62,154 nucleotides of DNA. It comes from Pseudomonadota bacterium (lineage in GTDB: Bacteria; Pseudomonadota; Gammaproteobacteria; Burkholderiales; Thiobacillaceae). The stretch is from the NCBI GenBank assembly GCA_030690985.1, contig JAUYFG010000075.1, positions 1 to 62,154 on the forward strand, in the 5' to 3' direction. Under the pieces are notes generated by a model that did no database searches, had not been told where the DNA came from, and worked only from the letters and a program-made list of their open reading frames with translations. Below, piece after piece: positions 53,913-62,154 of the stretch (its first letter is position 1; each line of letters opens with the position of its first letter). The position numbers and the translations under genes were made by a program.

Positions 53913-56777
53913 TCAGCCAGCCTCGGCCAACAACTTGTCGGCGTCGGATTTCTGTAGCGCATCGCCCTCGCCCAGCACTTCCTGGAGGATTTCGCGAGCC
54001 CCTTCCTTGTCGCCCATTTCCAGATAGGCGCGGGCCAGGTCAAGTTTGGTGTTCACTTCTTCCCACAACTCGGGATCGGCAACTTCTTCGCTGGGCGGCG
54101 TGGCAGCCACGGCGGACGCCTCGGGTTCCGGCTCGACCACGGCTGGCGTTGGTTCAGCGATGGGGGTGGGGGTGGGGGTGGGGGTGGGGGTGGGGACGAA
54201 CTCCTCGACCATGTCGGGCGCAAAGTCGTCTGCCGGCACGAACGCTTCGGCCACTGTTTCAACCTCGACAGGGGCAGGCATCTCGAACATGGGCTCCACT
54301 TCCATGTGCACGGGAGGAACCGTTACCGGTGCCGCTTCAGGCTCAGATTCAGACTCGAATTCAGGGGAAAATTCCATCTCAAGATCGATCCCGGAAAGAT
54401 CGAGCACTGGCATGGCCTCTACTTCCTCTGGGACCTCGTCAAACGCGAGAGCATCCGCGAACTCCAAGCCCGCCTCCGGCTCTTTCCAGTCCAGTGGCTC
54501 GGATGCCACATGGGTTTCAAGCGTGTATTCAACATCCCCCACGGGCGCGGCTTCCAGTTCTTCTGCCTGGACGGGGGACTCATCCCAGCTCAACCCATGC
54601 TCGGCAATCGGATCGGACGCCTTCTCCACCGCCATGATCGAGCCAGATACGGCAGGCTCGAACTCCAGGGCGAAGTCATGATCCGGAGAGGGTGCGGTGA
54701 ATTCCTCCTGTTGCGGAGGTTGCGACATCGGCGCGAAATCGTCGGGGGCAGCATCCACCGTACGTGCAAGGGGCGCTACCGGGATATCGAAATCCTCGTC
54801 ACTCCCCTTGGAAAGAGCCGGAGCATCCCAATCGTCCATCTGTTGCATATCGTGCGGGAAATCGCTGCGGGGTGCCGCTTCGGGCGCGACGGAACGGCCA
54901 TTCGACTTCGGGGAAAACGAGGGTGCCGCAGGAATGTCGGAAGCGGTAGCGCGATACAGCGGGTTGGACGGATCGATGCTGCGCCCCATCTCGGCGGCAC
55001 GTTGCCAGACTGGCGTGCCCTGCCCGCCAAGGCCGGCGTACAGCTCGCTGGCAACGGTCTCAAAGGCCAGCGAATCCTTGCGCGCGGCATAGATTTCCAG
55101 CAGCTTGAGCGCGATTTCGTGACGGTTGGGATCCTTGTTCAGCGCTTCCTTGAGGATCTCCTCGGCCTGGGCATCGCGACCATAGGCCATGTAGACCTCG
55201 GCCTCGGCGATGGGGTCGACCTCATGGGTATCGATCGCTCCCAGCCCGAGGCGGCTGAAATCGGTCAACAACATGCTGCCTTCGGTATTGGCGCCGGCAC
55301 CGGCATTCGACGAAGAGGAGGAGCCGGCGTTGAACACCGCGTTGTTCTTGAATTCCCCGCCGGTCATGATGCTGTCTTCGAACTTGTTGAGGCCCTGGCG
55401 GCGGCGACTGCCCACCATCATCATCCACAACAGCACGGACAGCAGCACGGCGGCGACGATGCCGCCAATGTAGAGCGGATTGCTGATGAACGTTGAAATC
55501 CAGCTGGCACTTGGCTGCTGCACAGGCGCGGGCAGCACCACGGGAGCGGGAGATTTCTGCGGCGCCACCACCGGCGGCGGCGGCGCGACGGGCTCCGCTG
55601 GGACTTCCGGCGCCACCGCCGCACCAGGTTGAACCGGCGCGGCAGGCGCTTTGGCGCCTTCCTGCGCCTTGAGTTCGAGCAACTTCTGCATGTCATGCAC
55701 GGTGCGCTCAAGTTGCCCGACCCGGTCTTGCGCTTCTTGCAAGGCGCGCCCCCTGGACGCCAACTCTTCTTCCAGCGCGTGCAATTTTTCCTGAACCTTG
55801 CCATCCGGCCGCCCGGCGCTACCGGGTTCGCCCTTGGAGAGTTTGAGCATATCTCTGGGGGCGGCTGCCGCAGGCGCGGTTTTCTCCTCGGCCTTGGGCG
55901 CAAGCTTGCCGGCTGCGGCTTCCGGCGCCTTGGCTACCGGTGCCTCTCCCGCCATTTCAGCCACTTTCCTGCGATAAGCGTGCCAGTCCGCTGCATGGGA
56001 TTGCAGGGTACGCGCCGCCAGCGCGGGCGAAACCTGGAGATGAACCGTTTCGGCATCCGGCACATTAAGTACCTGGCCGCGCTTGAGCCGGTTCACGTTG
56101 TCCGCGAAAAACGCATCCCGGTTGGCCTGGTATAGGCCGACCATCATCTGTTCGAGGGTAACGCCGTCCTGCTTCACCTTGCCCGCGATGCCGCGTAGCG
56201 TCTCGCCGCCCTGGACCGGGCCATAGCGCTTGGGCTGCCGGGCGGGTGCCGCTTCCGGCGCCCTGGGGCCGGCGGGTTCCGCGACGACCCTGCGTTCCGG
56301 CGCGGGCGCGGCGGCAGGCGGTGCCGGGCGCGCCGCCTCGGGAGCGGTTATGGGCTGAACCGGAGCAGCGGCTCTGGCCTCGGCCGGTGGGTCCAGCAAG
56401 ACAGTGTATTCACGCAGGAGGCGGCCGGAATTCCAGTTGACCTCAATCAGCATGTCCAGGAACGGGTCGGCGATCGGCACGCTGGAACTGACGCGAATGA
56501 CCGGCTGCCCGTTTGCGCGCTGATCCACGCTGAAGCGCAAGGTGGCGAGCACCTCGGTTCGGTTGATGCGCGCCTGTCGGAAGGCATCCGCTCCCGCGAG
56601 GCGAGCGGTAATTCCCGGAAGTTCGTCTTTGTTGACGGACAGCAATTCGATCTCGGCCTTGAGCGGTTGGCCCAACGCGGACTGGACGCTGAGCTTGCCC
56701 AGCCCGGCGGCTTCCACCCCTCCCACCGCAAACAGCAACGCCCACAACAACCCGCTGATTTTCATGGATTTACGCAT
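53913..56777 (-). CDS. fimV: FimV-type motility/polarity hub protein
   Basis: 954 residues from MRKSMKISGLLW (56777). A signal peptide (about 1-23), the N-terminal FimV domain (about 24-130, GLGKLSVQSALGQPLKAEIE), a LysM-like region (about 185-250), a coiled coil (about 330-380), one transmembrane helix (about 435-458), a long acidic cytoplasmic part with a TPR-like block (about 525-600), and the C-terminal FimV domain (KLDLARAYLEMGDKEGAREI). It organises type IV pili and cell-pole proteins in relatives. A PT repeat near residue 862 is length-variable. Confidence 0.93.
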   Translation of the reverse strand: MRKSMKISGLLWALLFAVGGVEAAGLGKLSVQSALGQPLKAEIELLSVNKDELPGITARLAGADAFRQARINRTEVLATLRFSVDQRANGQPVIRVSSSVPIADPFLDMLIEVNWNSGRLLREYTVLLDPPAEARAAAPVQPITAPEAARPAPPAAAPAPERRVVAEPAGPRAPEAAPARQPKRYGPVQGGETLRGIAGKVKQDGVTLEQMMVGLYQANRDAFFADNVNRLKRGQVLNVPDAETVHLQVSPALAARTLQSHAADWHAYRRKVAEMAGEAPVAKAPEAAAGKLAPKAEEKTAPAAAAPRDMLKLSKGEPGSAGRPDGKVQEKLHALEEELASRGRALQEAQDRVGQLERTVHDMQKLLELKAQEGAKAPAAPVQPGAAVAPEVPAEPVAPPPPVVAPQKSPAPVVLPAPVQQPSASWISTFISNPLYIGGIVAAVLLSVLLWMMMVGSRRRQGLNKFEDSIMTGGEFKNNAVFNAGSSSSSNAGAGANTEGSMLLTDFSRLGLGAIDTHEVDPIAEAEVYMAYGRDAQAEEILKEALNKDPNRHEIALKLLEIYAARKDSLAFETVASELYAGLGGQGTPVWQRAAEMGRSIDPSNPLYRATASDIPAAPSFSPKSNGRSVAPEAAPRSDFPHDMQQMDDWDAPALSKGSDEDFDIPVAPLARTVDAAPDDFAPMSQPPQQEEFTAPSPDHDFALEFEPAVSGSIMAVEKASDPIAEHGLSWDESPVQAEELEAAPVGDVEYTLETHVASEPLDWKEPEAGLEFADALAFDEVPEEVEAMPVLDLSGIDLEMEFSPEFESESEPEAAPVTVPPVHMEVEPMFEMPAPVEVETVAEAFVPADDFAPDMVEEFVPTPTPTPTPTPIAEPTPAVVEPEPEASAVAATPPSEEVADPELWEEVNTKLDLARAYLEMGDKEGAREILQEVLGEGDALQKSDADKLLAEAG
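54162..54195 (+). repeat. Hexanucleotide tract (GGGGGT)5GGGG in fimV
   Basis: Five GGGGGT units plus GGGG on the plus strand, encoding (PT)n in FimV. The G-rich strand, which is the fimV template strand, could form a G-quadruplex. Length changes of six bases would keep the frame. Confidence 0.95.
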
Positions 56778-56910
56778 CTCTCCGCCCTTATGTCCTCTAA
56801 CCCTGATGCCGCAATGGCATGCGCCAACAACATGAGTAGTCCGCACAATTTATTGAAGTGTTCCAAATGGAATAGTCTCAAGGGGTTAGGCGCGCTATTT
56901 GAAGGAATGC

Positions 56911-57840
56911 TCACGTTAGCATCGAATTTGATGGCTTATCAATCCAATTTTCCACGACCCTCACGATCTGCGCGGCTTCCAGGCGCAGTGGATCGAACAC
57001 CAGCCAGAGTTTGAGATGGTGTTCCGTGGCCTGGATGCGGCCGATGAATACGTCGTCGCTGTCCGCCGCGTCGGTGGCCGGAGTCGGTATGCCGGCGGGC
57101 AAATCGCTCTCCATCAGCGTGATGCCATCGCTACGGGTCAACGCCAGACGCAGCTTTTCCAGATCCACCGCCTGCTCGACGCGAACATGCAGCAAGACGG
57201 CGGCGCCGAAGAACATCGGTGCCTGAATGCTGCTGTAGCCGATCTCGATCGAGTTGCCCAGCAGGCGCCGTGTAGCCTCGGCCAAGCTTGCGTCATACGC
57301 CTGATCCGGCAGCGGCATCAGATTGAAGGCGATCTGCAGCGGAAACACTTCGGGGTCCGGACTGGCCAGATTGAACAAGCCGCGTGTCTGGTTGGACAGT
57401 TCATCGACGCCGACCTTGCCGGCCATCGCCACGGACAGGGCAACGAAGGCTTCCGCACTTTGCACGCCGGCCACGGCATCGATCACCCTGAGCACGCGCG
57501 CCGCAACGATGGCAGGGGCGGGATCGATTCCCGCCACATCGATCACCGGCATGGCCGGCCGCACGGTGAGCGCCTCGGCGGCCAACTGCCGGGCGGCGGT
57601 CGCGCGGGTCGCGACGACCAAGGCCTGGGTCTGATTGAAGTCGAATTCCGCCTCGGTCATGCAAGGCCAATCTTTGCCGGCGAAAGCGACGGTGGTCTCC
57701 ACCTCATTCAGCGTCAGTGGATACAACTTGCCGATGGCGACTTCGCGCTCTTCAAGCAAACGCAGGACGGCTTCGCCCAAGGGGTCGTCCGCCCCCAAAA
57801 CAGCCAGATCGAAATGGGAGGTGGCGTCGCTCACCCTCAT
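56911..57840 (-). CDS. usg: Usg-1-type paralogue of aspartate-semialdehyde dehydrogenase
   Basis: 309 residues from [20 protein letters not shown] (57840). Overall similar in fold to Asd (Rossmann start, [20 protein letters not shown] dimerisation block) but it has no counterpart of the catalytic cysteine, so it is unlikely to be a dehydrogenase. Such genes next to asd are named usg. Its ATG overlaps the asd stop by four bases. A 133-base gap separates it from fimV. Confidence 0.82.
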   Translation of the reverse strand: MRVSDATSHFDLAVLGADDPLGEAVLRLLEEREVAIGKLYPLTLNEVETTVAFAGKDWPCMTEAEFDFNQTQALVVATRATAARQLAAEALTVRPAMPVIDVAGIDPAPAIVAARVLRVIDAVAGVQSAEAFVALSVAMAGKVGVDELSNQTRGLFNLASPDPEVFPLQIAFNLMPLPDQAYDASLAEATRRLLGNSIEIGYSSIQAPMFFGAAVLLHVRVEQAVDLEKLRLALTRSDGITLMESDLPAGIPTPATDAADSDDVFIGRIQATEHHLKLWLVFDPLRLEAAQIVRVVENWIDKPSNSMLT

Positions 57841-58961
57841 GCCTCCAGCAGGATGCGCAGCATGCGCCGCAGCGGCTCGGCCGCGCCCCAGAGGAGCTGG
57901 TCGCCGACGGTGAAGGCGGTCAGATATTCCGGCCCCATGTTGAGTTTGCGCATGCGGCCTACCGGCACGGTGAGGGTGCCGGTGACGGCGGCGGGGGTCA
58001 GTTCGCGCAGGGTGATGTCGCGGTCGTTGGGCACCACTTTCACCCACTGGTTATGGGCGGCGATGATCGCGTGGATTTCGTCCAGCGGCACATCTTTGGT
58101 CATCTTGATGGTGAGTGCCTGGGAATGGCAGCGCATCGCGCCGACCCGCACACAGAGGCCGTCGATGGGGATTTGGTTGTCCTGATTTTGCCCACCTCGC
58201 CCGAGAATCTTGTTGGCTTCCACCTGTGCCTTCCACTCCTCCTTGGACTGGCCGGAAGCCAGGGCCACGTCGATCCAGGGGATCAGGTTGCCGGCCAGGG
58301 GCACCGGCCAGGCTTCCAGCGGATAGCGGTCGGAACGGATGTAATCGGCCACCTTCCGGTCGATTTCCAGGATCGCGGAAGCCGGATCGGCCACCAGATC
58401 AGCCACTTCACTGTGGACCGCGCCCATCTGCTTGATCAGCTCGCGCATGTTGCGCGCGCCGGCACCGGAGGCCGCCTGGTAAGTCATGGGCGAAATCCAC
58501 TCGATCAGGCCAGCGTCGAACAGGCCGGCGATGGCCATGAGCATCAGCGACACCGTGCAGTTGCCGCCGACATAGGTCTTCACGCCACCGGAGATGCCGT
58601 TCTTGATCACGTCCTTGTTGACCGGGTCGAGGATGATGATGGCATCGTCCTTCATGCGCAGCGCGGAAGCGGCGTCGATCCAATAGCCGTTCCAACCGGC
58701 TGCGCGCAGCTTCGGGTACACCTCTTTCGTGTAATCGCCGCCCTGGGCGGTGATGATGATGTCCATCGCCTTCAGTTCGTCGATGGACATCGCATCCTTC
58801 AGGGGCGGGACGTCGCGGCCAACATCCGGCCCCTTGCCGCCGACATTGGAGGTGGTGAAGAACACCGGATCGACCAGATCGAAATCCCGCTCTTCCTTCA
58901 TGCGGCCCATGAGCACCGAGCCCACCATGCCGCGCCAACCGATCAGACCTACGCTTTTCAT
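57837..58961 (-). CDS. asd: Aspartate-semialdehyde dehydrogenase
   Basis: 374 residues. Reduces aspartyl phosphate, feeding lysine, methionine and threonine synthesis, including hom/thrC/metZ in this window. NADP-binding [17 protein letters not shown] at the start, catalytic C135 in [11 protein letters not shown], and the histidine block [15 protein letters not shown]. Follows a Uma2 gene that interrupts the usual leuB-asd pair. Confidence 0.97.
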   Translation of the reverse strand: MKSVGLIGWRGMVGSVLMGRMKEERDFDLVDPVFFTTSNVGGKGPDVGRDVPPLKDAMSIDELKAMDIIITAQGGDYTKEVYPKLRAAGWNGYWIDAASALRMKDDAIIILDPVNKDVIKNGISGGVKTYVGGNCTVSLMLMAIAGLFDAGLIEWISPMTYQAASGAGARNMRELIKQMGAVHSEVADLVADPASAILEIDRKVADYIRSDRYPLEAWPVPLAGNLIPWIDVALASGQSKEEWKAQVEANKILGRGGQNQDNQIPIDGLCVRVGAMRCHSQALTIKMTKDVPLDEIHAIIAAHNQWVKVVPNDRDITLRELTPAAVTGTLTVPVGRMRKLNMGPEYLTAFTVGDQLLWGAAEPLRRMLRILLEA

Positions 58962-58988
58962 CTTTGCAGTCCTTCCATTTCAAAAAAT

Positions 58989-59010
58989 GTAGGGTGCGCC
59001 ACGCGCACCG
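58989..59010 (+). repeat. Single REP (GTAGGGTGCGC family)
   Basis: GTAGGGTGCGCCACGCGCAC with CG following, the same arm as at 5197-5218, one difference. It lies between the Uma2 gene and asd. Confidence 0.88.
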
Positions 59011-59014
59011 TTTT

Positions 59015-59605
59015 TCAATCTTCCAGAAACCAGTCCGTCAGCGCAATGCGCACACCCGGCAGCGCTTTCAACTCGATCTCGTCCTCCACCCCCAGCGTCT
59101 CCGGCGGCAACACATACTGGCCGCCTTCCAGCAGGTAACGCTCCACGGTCTTGCCGTAGGGGTCGAGGATCAGATACTCCGGCACCCCCGCCGCTTGGTA
59201 GACGCGCAATTTCACGCGGCGATCCTTCTTGGCCGTGCTGGCGGAAAGCACTTCCATCACCATGTCCGGCGCGCCAGTGACGTATTTTCCATTCGCCAGC
59301 TTGGCCGGATCGCAAACGATCAGCACATCCGGCTGCACCACCGTGATGTCACCCAGGCGCACATCCACCGGAGCCCGCAACAACACGCAGGGATAGGGTG
59401 GATCGCCATCATCCATGCGGCGTTTCCGGCGTTCTTCCATGCGGTTGCTCAGGGTCACCTCCACCCGGCTGGAAACCAGTTGATGCAGGATCACCGGCGC
59501 GGCGGCCATGTCCCAGAACTCGCCGTCGATCAGCTCCCAACGGGTCTCATCGGTAGAGGTGAAGTAGTCTTCGGCGGTAAGCAGTTTGTGCTGTGGCTGG
59601 CCCAT
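59015..59605 (-). CDS. Uma2-family putative endonuclease (DUF820)
   Basis: 196 residues from MGQPQHKLLTAEDYFT (59605). PD-(D/E)XK-like core: ITVVQPDVLIV and PDMVMEVLSASTAKKDRRVK hold the aspartate, glutamate and lysine, then LRVYQAAGVPEYLILDP. Uma2 genes are abundant, mobile and of unknown role, thought nuclease-related. Inserted 11 bases after leuB and before asd. Confidence 0.86.
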   Translation of the reverse strand: MGQPQHKLLTAEDYFTSTDETRWELIDGEFWDMAAAPVILHQLVSSRVEVTLSNRMEERRKRRMDDGDPPYPCVLLRAPVDVRLGDITVVQPDVLIVCDPAKLANGKYVTGAPDMVMEVLSASTAKKDRRVKLRVYQAAGVPEYLILDPYGKTVERYLLEGGQYVLPPETLGVEDEIELKALPGVRIALTDWFLED

Positions 59606-59615
59606 GAACTTCTCC

Positions 59616-60692
59616 TTACAGCGCCGCCACCACCGCATCGCCCATCGCCGAACACGACACCCGGGTGCCACCTTCGGTCCAGATGTCGCCGGTGCGGTAG
59701 CCCTGGGCGATCACCTGCTTCACCGCGTTCTCGATCCGGTCCGCCGTGGTGGCGTCGGCGAAGGTGTAGCGATACATCATCGCCACCGAGAGGATGGTCG
59801 CCAGCGGGTTGGCGATGTCGCGGCCGGCGATGTCCGGAGCGGAGCCGTGGATGGGCTCATACATGCCCTTGTTGTTCGCGTCCAGCGAAGCAGAGGGCAA
59901 CATGCCGATGGAACCGGAGAGCATGGAAGCCTCGTCGGAAAGGATGTCGCCGAAGATATTGCCGGTGACGATCACGTCGAACTGCTTCGGGTTGCGCACC
60001 AGTTGCATGGCGGCGTTATCCACGTACATGGTGGAAAGCGCCACCTCGGGGTATTCCTTCGCCACCTCGGCCACCACATCGCGCCACAGTTCCGAGCACT
60101 CCAGCACGTTGGCCTTTTCCACCGAACACAGTTTTTTGCCGCGCTTCATGGCGATGCCGAAAGCAACCTGAGCGACGCGGCGCACTTCGGATTCCGAATA
60201 GATCATGGTGTTGAAACCGACCCGCTCGCCCTGGCCGTTGGGTCCAACTCTGATTTCGATGCCGCGCGGCTGGCCGAAGTACACGTCGCCGGTGAGTTCG
60301 CGCACGATCATGATGTCCAGCCCCGCCACCACTTCCGGCTTCAGCGAAGACGCCTCAGCCAGTTCCGGATACAGCAGCGCCGGGCGCAGGTTGGCGAACA
60401 GGTTGAGTTCCTTGCGGATGCGCAACAAGCCGCGCTCCGGGCGCAACGGGCGATCCAGGGTGTCGTACTGCGGGCCACCGACGGCGCCCAGCAACACGGC
60501 ATCGGCCGCTTTCGACAACTTCAAAGTCGACTCCGGCAGCGGATCGCCCTCGGCGTCATAACCGGCGCCGCCGATGTTGCCGTACTCCATCTCGATCTTG
60601 GCGCCGTCGCGCTTGAGCACGTCGAGAACCTTGACCGCCTGCGCGACGATTTCTTTACCGATGCCGTCACCCGGCAGAACTGCGAGTTTCAT
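59616..60692 (-). CDS. leuB: 3-Isopropylmalate dehydrogenase
   Basis: 358 residues. [20 protein letters not shown] at the start, substrate-binding [20 protein letters not shown], and metal-binding [17 protein letters not shown]. Third step of leucine synthesis. leuC and leuD are not directly upstream, where a HepT/MntA module sits instead. Confidence 0.98.
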   Translation of the reverse strand: MKLAVLPGDGIGKEIVAQAVKVLDVLKRDGAKIEMEYGNIGGAGYDAEGDPLPESTLKLSKAADAVLLGAVGGPQYDTLDRPLRPERGLLRIRKELNLFANLRPALLYPELAEASSLKPEVVAGLDIMIVRELTGDVYFGQPRGIEIRVGPNGQGERVGFNTMIYSESEVRRVAQVAFGIAMKRGKKLCSVEKANVLECSELWRDVVAEVAKEYPEVALSTMYVDNAAMQLVRNPKQFDVIVTGNIFGDILSDEASMLSGSIGMLPSASLDANNKGMYEPIHGSAPDIAGRDIANPLATILSVAMMYRYTFADATTADRIENAVKQVIAQGYRTGDIWTEGGTRVSCSAMGDAVVAAL

Positions 60693-60730
60693 GAGTTCAT
60701 TTCCTTAACGTGAAAATGTTCACCCACCCC

Positions 60731-60752
60731 GTAGGAGCGGGCTTGCCCGCGA
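60731..60752 (+). repeat. Single REP (GTAGGAGCGGGC family)
   Basis: GTAGGAGCGGGCTTGCCCGC with GA: GTAG foot and GCGGGC/GCCCGC hairpin, identical in form to the common Pseudomonas REP. It lies between the HepT-like gene and leuB. Confidence 0.88.
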
Positions 60753-60764
60753 TAACAACGGTTG

Positions 60765-61244
60765 CTATCGCTTTCCATTGTTGATCGGATAAGCCGTTGC
60801 AACAAAACGTTTCAGGCTATCCAGGGTTTTAAATAGATAATCGGAATACTGGAGAAGACTATGGAAATGGATTGCCTTGTCCACCTCCGTGGCCGAATAG
60901 TCATGCGCGGCCGCATTGCGCAAATCTCGTATCGACAGCCACTCATCCATATCATCAATGATGCCCAACTGAACCATGTAGTTGAGCACGTAGGTAAAAC
61001 GGGTTGTGTCCTCCTGCTCAATCATGGCGATCAACTTCATCGCGAAAGCCAGATGATCCTGCAACTCAGCGAACCGCCCCTTTAGCGCCGCCAAAGACTC
61101 CAACTGTTCATCCGACCAGCCATCGAATGGCGCATCCACCCGCCACCAATAGCTCACTTTGGTGTGAGAAAACGCCAGATGTCTTTTCATCTTGTCCAGG
61201 AGTCCAAGCTTCTCGCGCAAATCCGCAATCAATTCGAGGCTCAT
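60765..61244 (-). CDS. hepT: HepT-like ribonuclease toxin
   Basis: 159-residue all-helical HEPN protein. The RNase motif Rx4-6H is RNAAAH in SIRDLRNAAAHDY (about residue 107-112). It overlaps the MntA-type nucleotidyltransferase by four bases, the HepT/MntA arrangement, in which MntA AMPylates HepT to silence it. Confidence 0.88.
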   Translation of the reverse strand: MSLELIADLREKLGLLDKMKRHLAFSHTKVSYWWRVDAPFDGWSDEQLESLAALKGRFAELQDHLAFAMKLIAMIEQEDTTRFTYVLNYMVQLGIIDDMDEWLSIRDLRNAAAHDYSATEVDKAIHFHSLLQYSDYLFKTLDSLKRFVATAYPINNGKR

Positions 61245-61531
61245 AGCCGTACTCCCTCAAGTTGTGCGATCCGATAGATGGGCAACTCCCTGGTGCCATC
61301 GTCAACTACAAGATCTACGGGATAAGGCAGGCCCTCAACCAAAGCGCCGAGACAGCGAATACGCCGATGAAAACAATCCGCCGCGTCTTCAGGCTGCACA
61401 TAAAGATCGACATCACCGCCACGCTTGGCTTCATTCACCCTGGACCCAAACAGCCACACCCGCGCCCCCTCGCCGAAATGCCGGGCGATGGTGGACTTGA
61501 TGAACTGGGTCTGCTCGGGTTTCAGGCGCAT
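61241..61531 (-). CDS. mntA: MntA-type minimal nucleotidyltransferase antitoxin
   Basis: 96 residues from MRLKPEQTQFIKSTI (61531). The nucleotidyltransferase motif GSRVNEAKRGGDVDLYV has the GSR and DxD active residues, with VDLVVDD as the third acidic position. It would transfer AMP to the adjacent HepT toxin. The frame opens earlier (61600) but lies inside the next gene there. Confidence 0.87.
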   Translation of the reverse strand: MRLKPEQTQFIKSTIARHFGEGARVWLFGSRVNEAKRGGDVDLYVQPEDAADCFHRRIRCLGALVEGLPYPVDLVVDDGTRELPIYRIAQLEGVRL

Positions 61532-61535
61532 GGGG

Positions 61536-62015
61536 TCAATTGCACATCGAATACTTGGAGCGGCAGGATGAAGCACAACTGTTGCTATAGGAACCGCCAT
61601 AGCTGCAAGAGTTTAAACAATCGTTTTTCCCTCGGCAAAACTCGCGCTTGTCCTGGTCGCCACGAGCCTCCGCATCCCGGTTGGCCTGGCGAATGGAACG
61701 CTGGGTTTCCGCTTCCGACTGCTCCACCGCCCGGCGGATGGCGGAATTGGATCGTTCCACTGCGATCACTTCATTCATACTGGCCAGACGATCTGCCGCC
61801 TTCAGTGCGATGGCTTGATCCTCGAAGCGCTCCATGATCTCCAGATAGATGCGCTTGGCCCGCCCGCGCTCACCATTGTTGTCGTATTTCACGCCACTGA
61901 GATACATCTTCTGCGGGTCTCGGCTGGTGAGGACGTTATTGAATTTCCGGTTATCCACACAGGAATCAAAATTGAAGATGCCGGACATGCCTGCCGCTTC
62001 GAAATGCTGATCCAA
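61536..62015 (-). CDS. Unrecognised cysteine-rich protein
   Basis: 159 residues, or 150 from a second ATG (MSGIFNFDS). A middle helical region with YDNNGERGRAKRIYLEIMER resembles a single TPR-like repeat. Then comes a charged coiled region, and a C-terminal cysteine cluster (CRGKNDCLNSC and CASSCRSKYSMC). No signal peptide is evident. Function unknown; its stop lies four bases before the MntA start. Confidence 0.6.
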   Translation of the reverse strand: MDQHFEAAGMSGIFNFDSCVDNRKFNNVLTSRDPQKMYLSGVKYDNNGERGRAKRIYLEIMERFEDQAIALKAADRLASMNEVIAVERSNSAIRRAVEQSEAETQRSIRQANRDAEARGDQDKREFCRGKNDCLNSCSYGGSYSNSCASSCRSKYSMCN

Positions 62016-62036
62016 CGTAATCGTTTAGACCCCACC

Positions 62037-62154
62037 TCAAGTCCCCACCAAAGTAAGCTGTTGCCCAGGCGATTCAGCCGGGATGGGTGGCAAGGCTGGA
62101 GCGCTCAGTCCCTGACGGGCGGCATGAATGGCTTGGGCTAGCGTATGGGTGACG
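62037..62154 (-). CDS. C-terminal end of a gene cut by the window edge
   Basis: The minus frame is open from the edge to a TGA at 62039-62037, reading THTLAQAIHAARQGLSAPAL near the start and ending QLTLVGT. The family cannot be named from 38 residues. The frame could be chance. Confidence 0.35.
   Translation of the reverse strand, partial: VTHTLAQAIHAARQGLSAPALPPIPAESPGQQLTLVGT

Overview
This 62 kb window looks like the chromosome of a GC-rich betaproteobacterium, probably a Nitrosomonadales or Thiobacillus-like chemolithotroph. The main reason is the conserved betaproteobacterial order leuB-asd-usg-fimV-truA-trpF-trpB-trpA-accD-folC-dedD(SPOR)-cvpA-purF-metZ on the minus strand. A PEP-CTERM protein behind a sigma-54 promoter, a DsrE-like sulfur protein and a small c-type cytochrome agree with this. 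The genus is inference; no 16S or other decisive marker is present.

Layout. 0.2-6.9 kb (plus): dnaE, a ParDE-type toxin-antitoxin pair, scpA, scpB, rluB. 6.9-10.3 kb: an accessory patch with a fragment of the MgtC-family gene, a PEP-CTERM protein, a VapBC-like pair, and the full MgtC-family gene (minus). 10.6-14.5 kb (minus): thrC, hom and an AlaC-type aminotransferase. 14.6-17.8 kb (plus): an Mth938-like protein, two small secreted repeat proteins with related leaders, gene fragments, a DsrE protein, a cytochrome c and a small ferredoxin-fold protein. 17.9-24.4 kb (minus): a possible envelope-signalling set (Crp/Fnr regulator, LuxR-type response regulator, TonB receptor, periplasmic binding protein, hybrid histidine kinase). 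24.4-28.4 kb (minus): surE-pcm-nlpD-rpoS-yrfG, most genes overlapping by 4 bases. 28.4-36.3 kb (minus): tRNA-Val, thrS, infC, rpmI, rplT, pheS, pheT, ihfA, merR, tRNA-Pro. 36.4-40.3 kb (plus): metG, a GcvR-like protein, a NiCoT transporter. 40.4-60.7 kb (minus): the biosynthetic cluster named above, interrupted by a 3 kb island between trpB and trpA and by a Uma2 gene between leuB and asd. 60.7-62.1 kb (minus): a HepT/MntA pair, a cysteine-rich protein and the end of a further gene.

The biology beyond housekeeping lies mainly in repeats and small accessory modules. At least six palindromic REP-type families share a GTAG foot, and in three genes (scpA, trpB, truA) that foot supplies the TAG stop codon. 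A 242-244 bp element with terminal inverted repeats occurs twice, once exactly between pcm and nlpD, where it carries nlpD's probable Shine-Dalgarno and TTG start. Several accessory genes are bracketed by duplicated ends of neighbouring genes (MgtC-family 3' end, trpA 5' end, truA 3' end, Mth938-like gene), which suggests repeated local duplication or recombination. Toxin-antitoxin type genes are unusually dense and sit inside housekeeping operons. No rRNA, CRISPR array, complete insertion sequence or prophage was seen.
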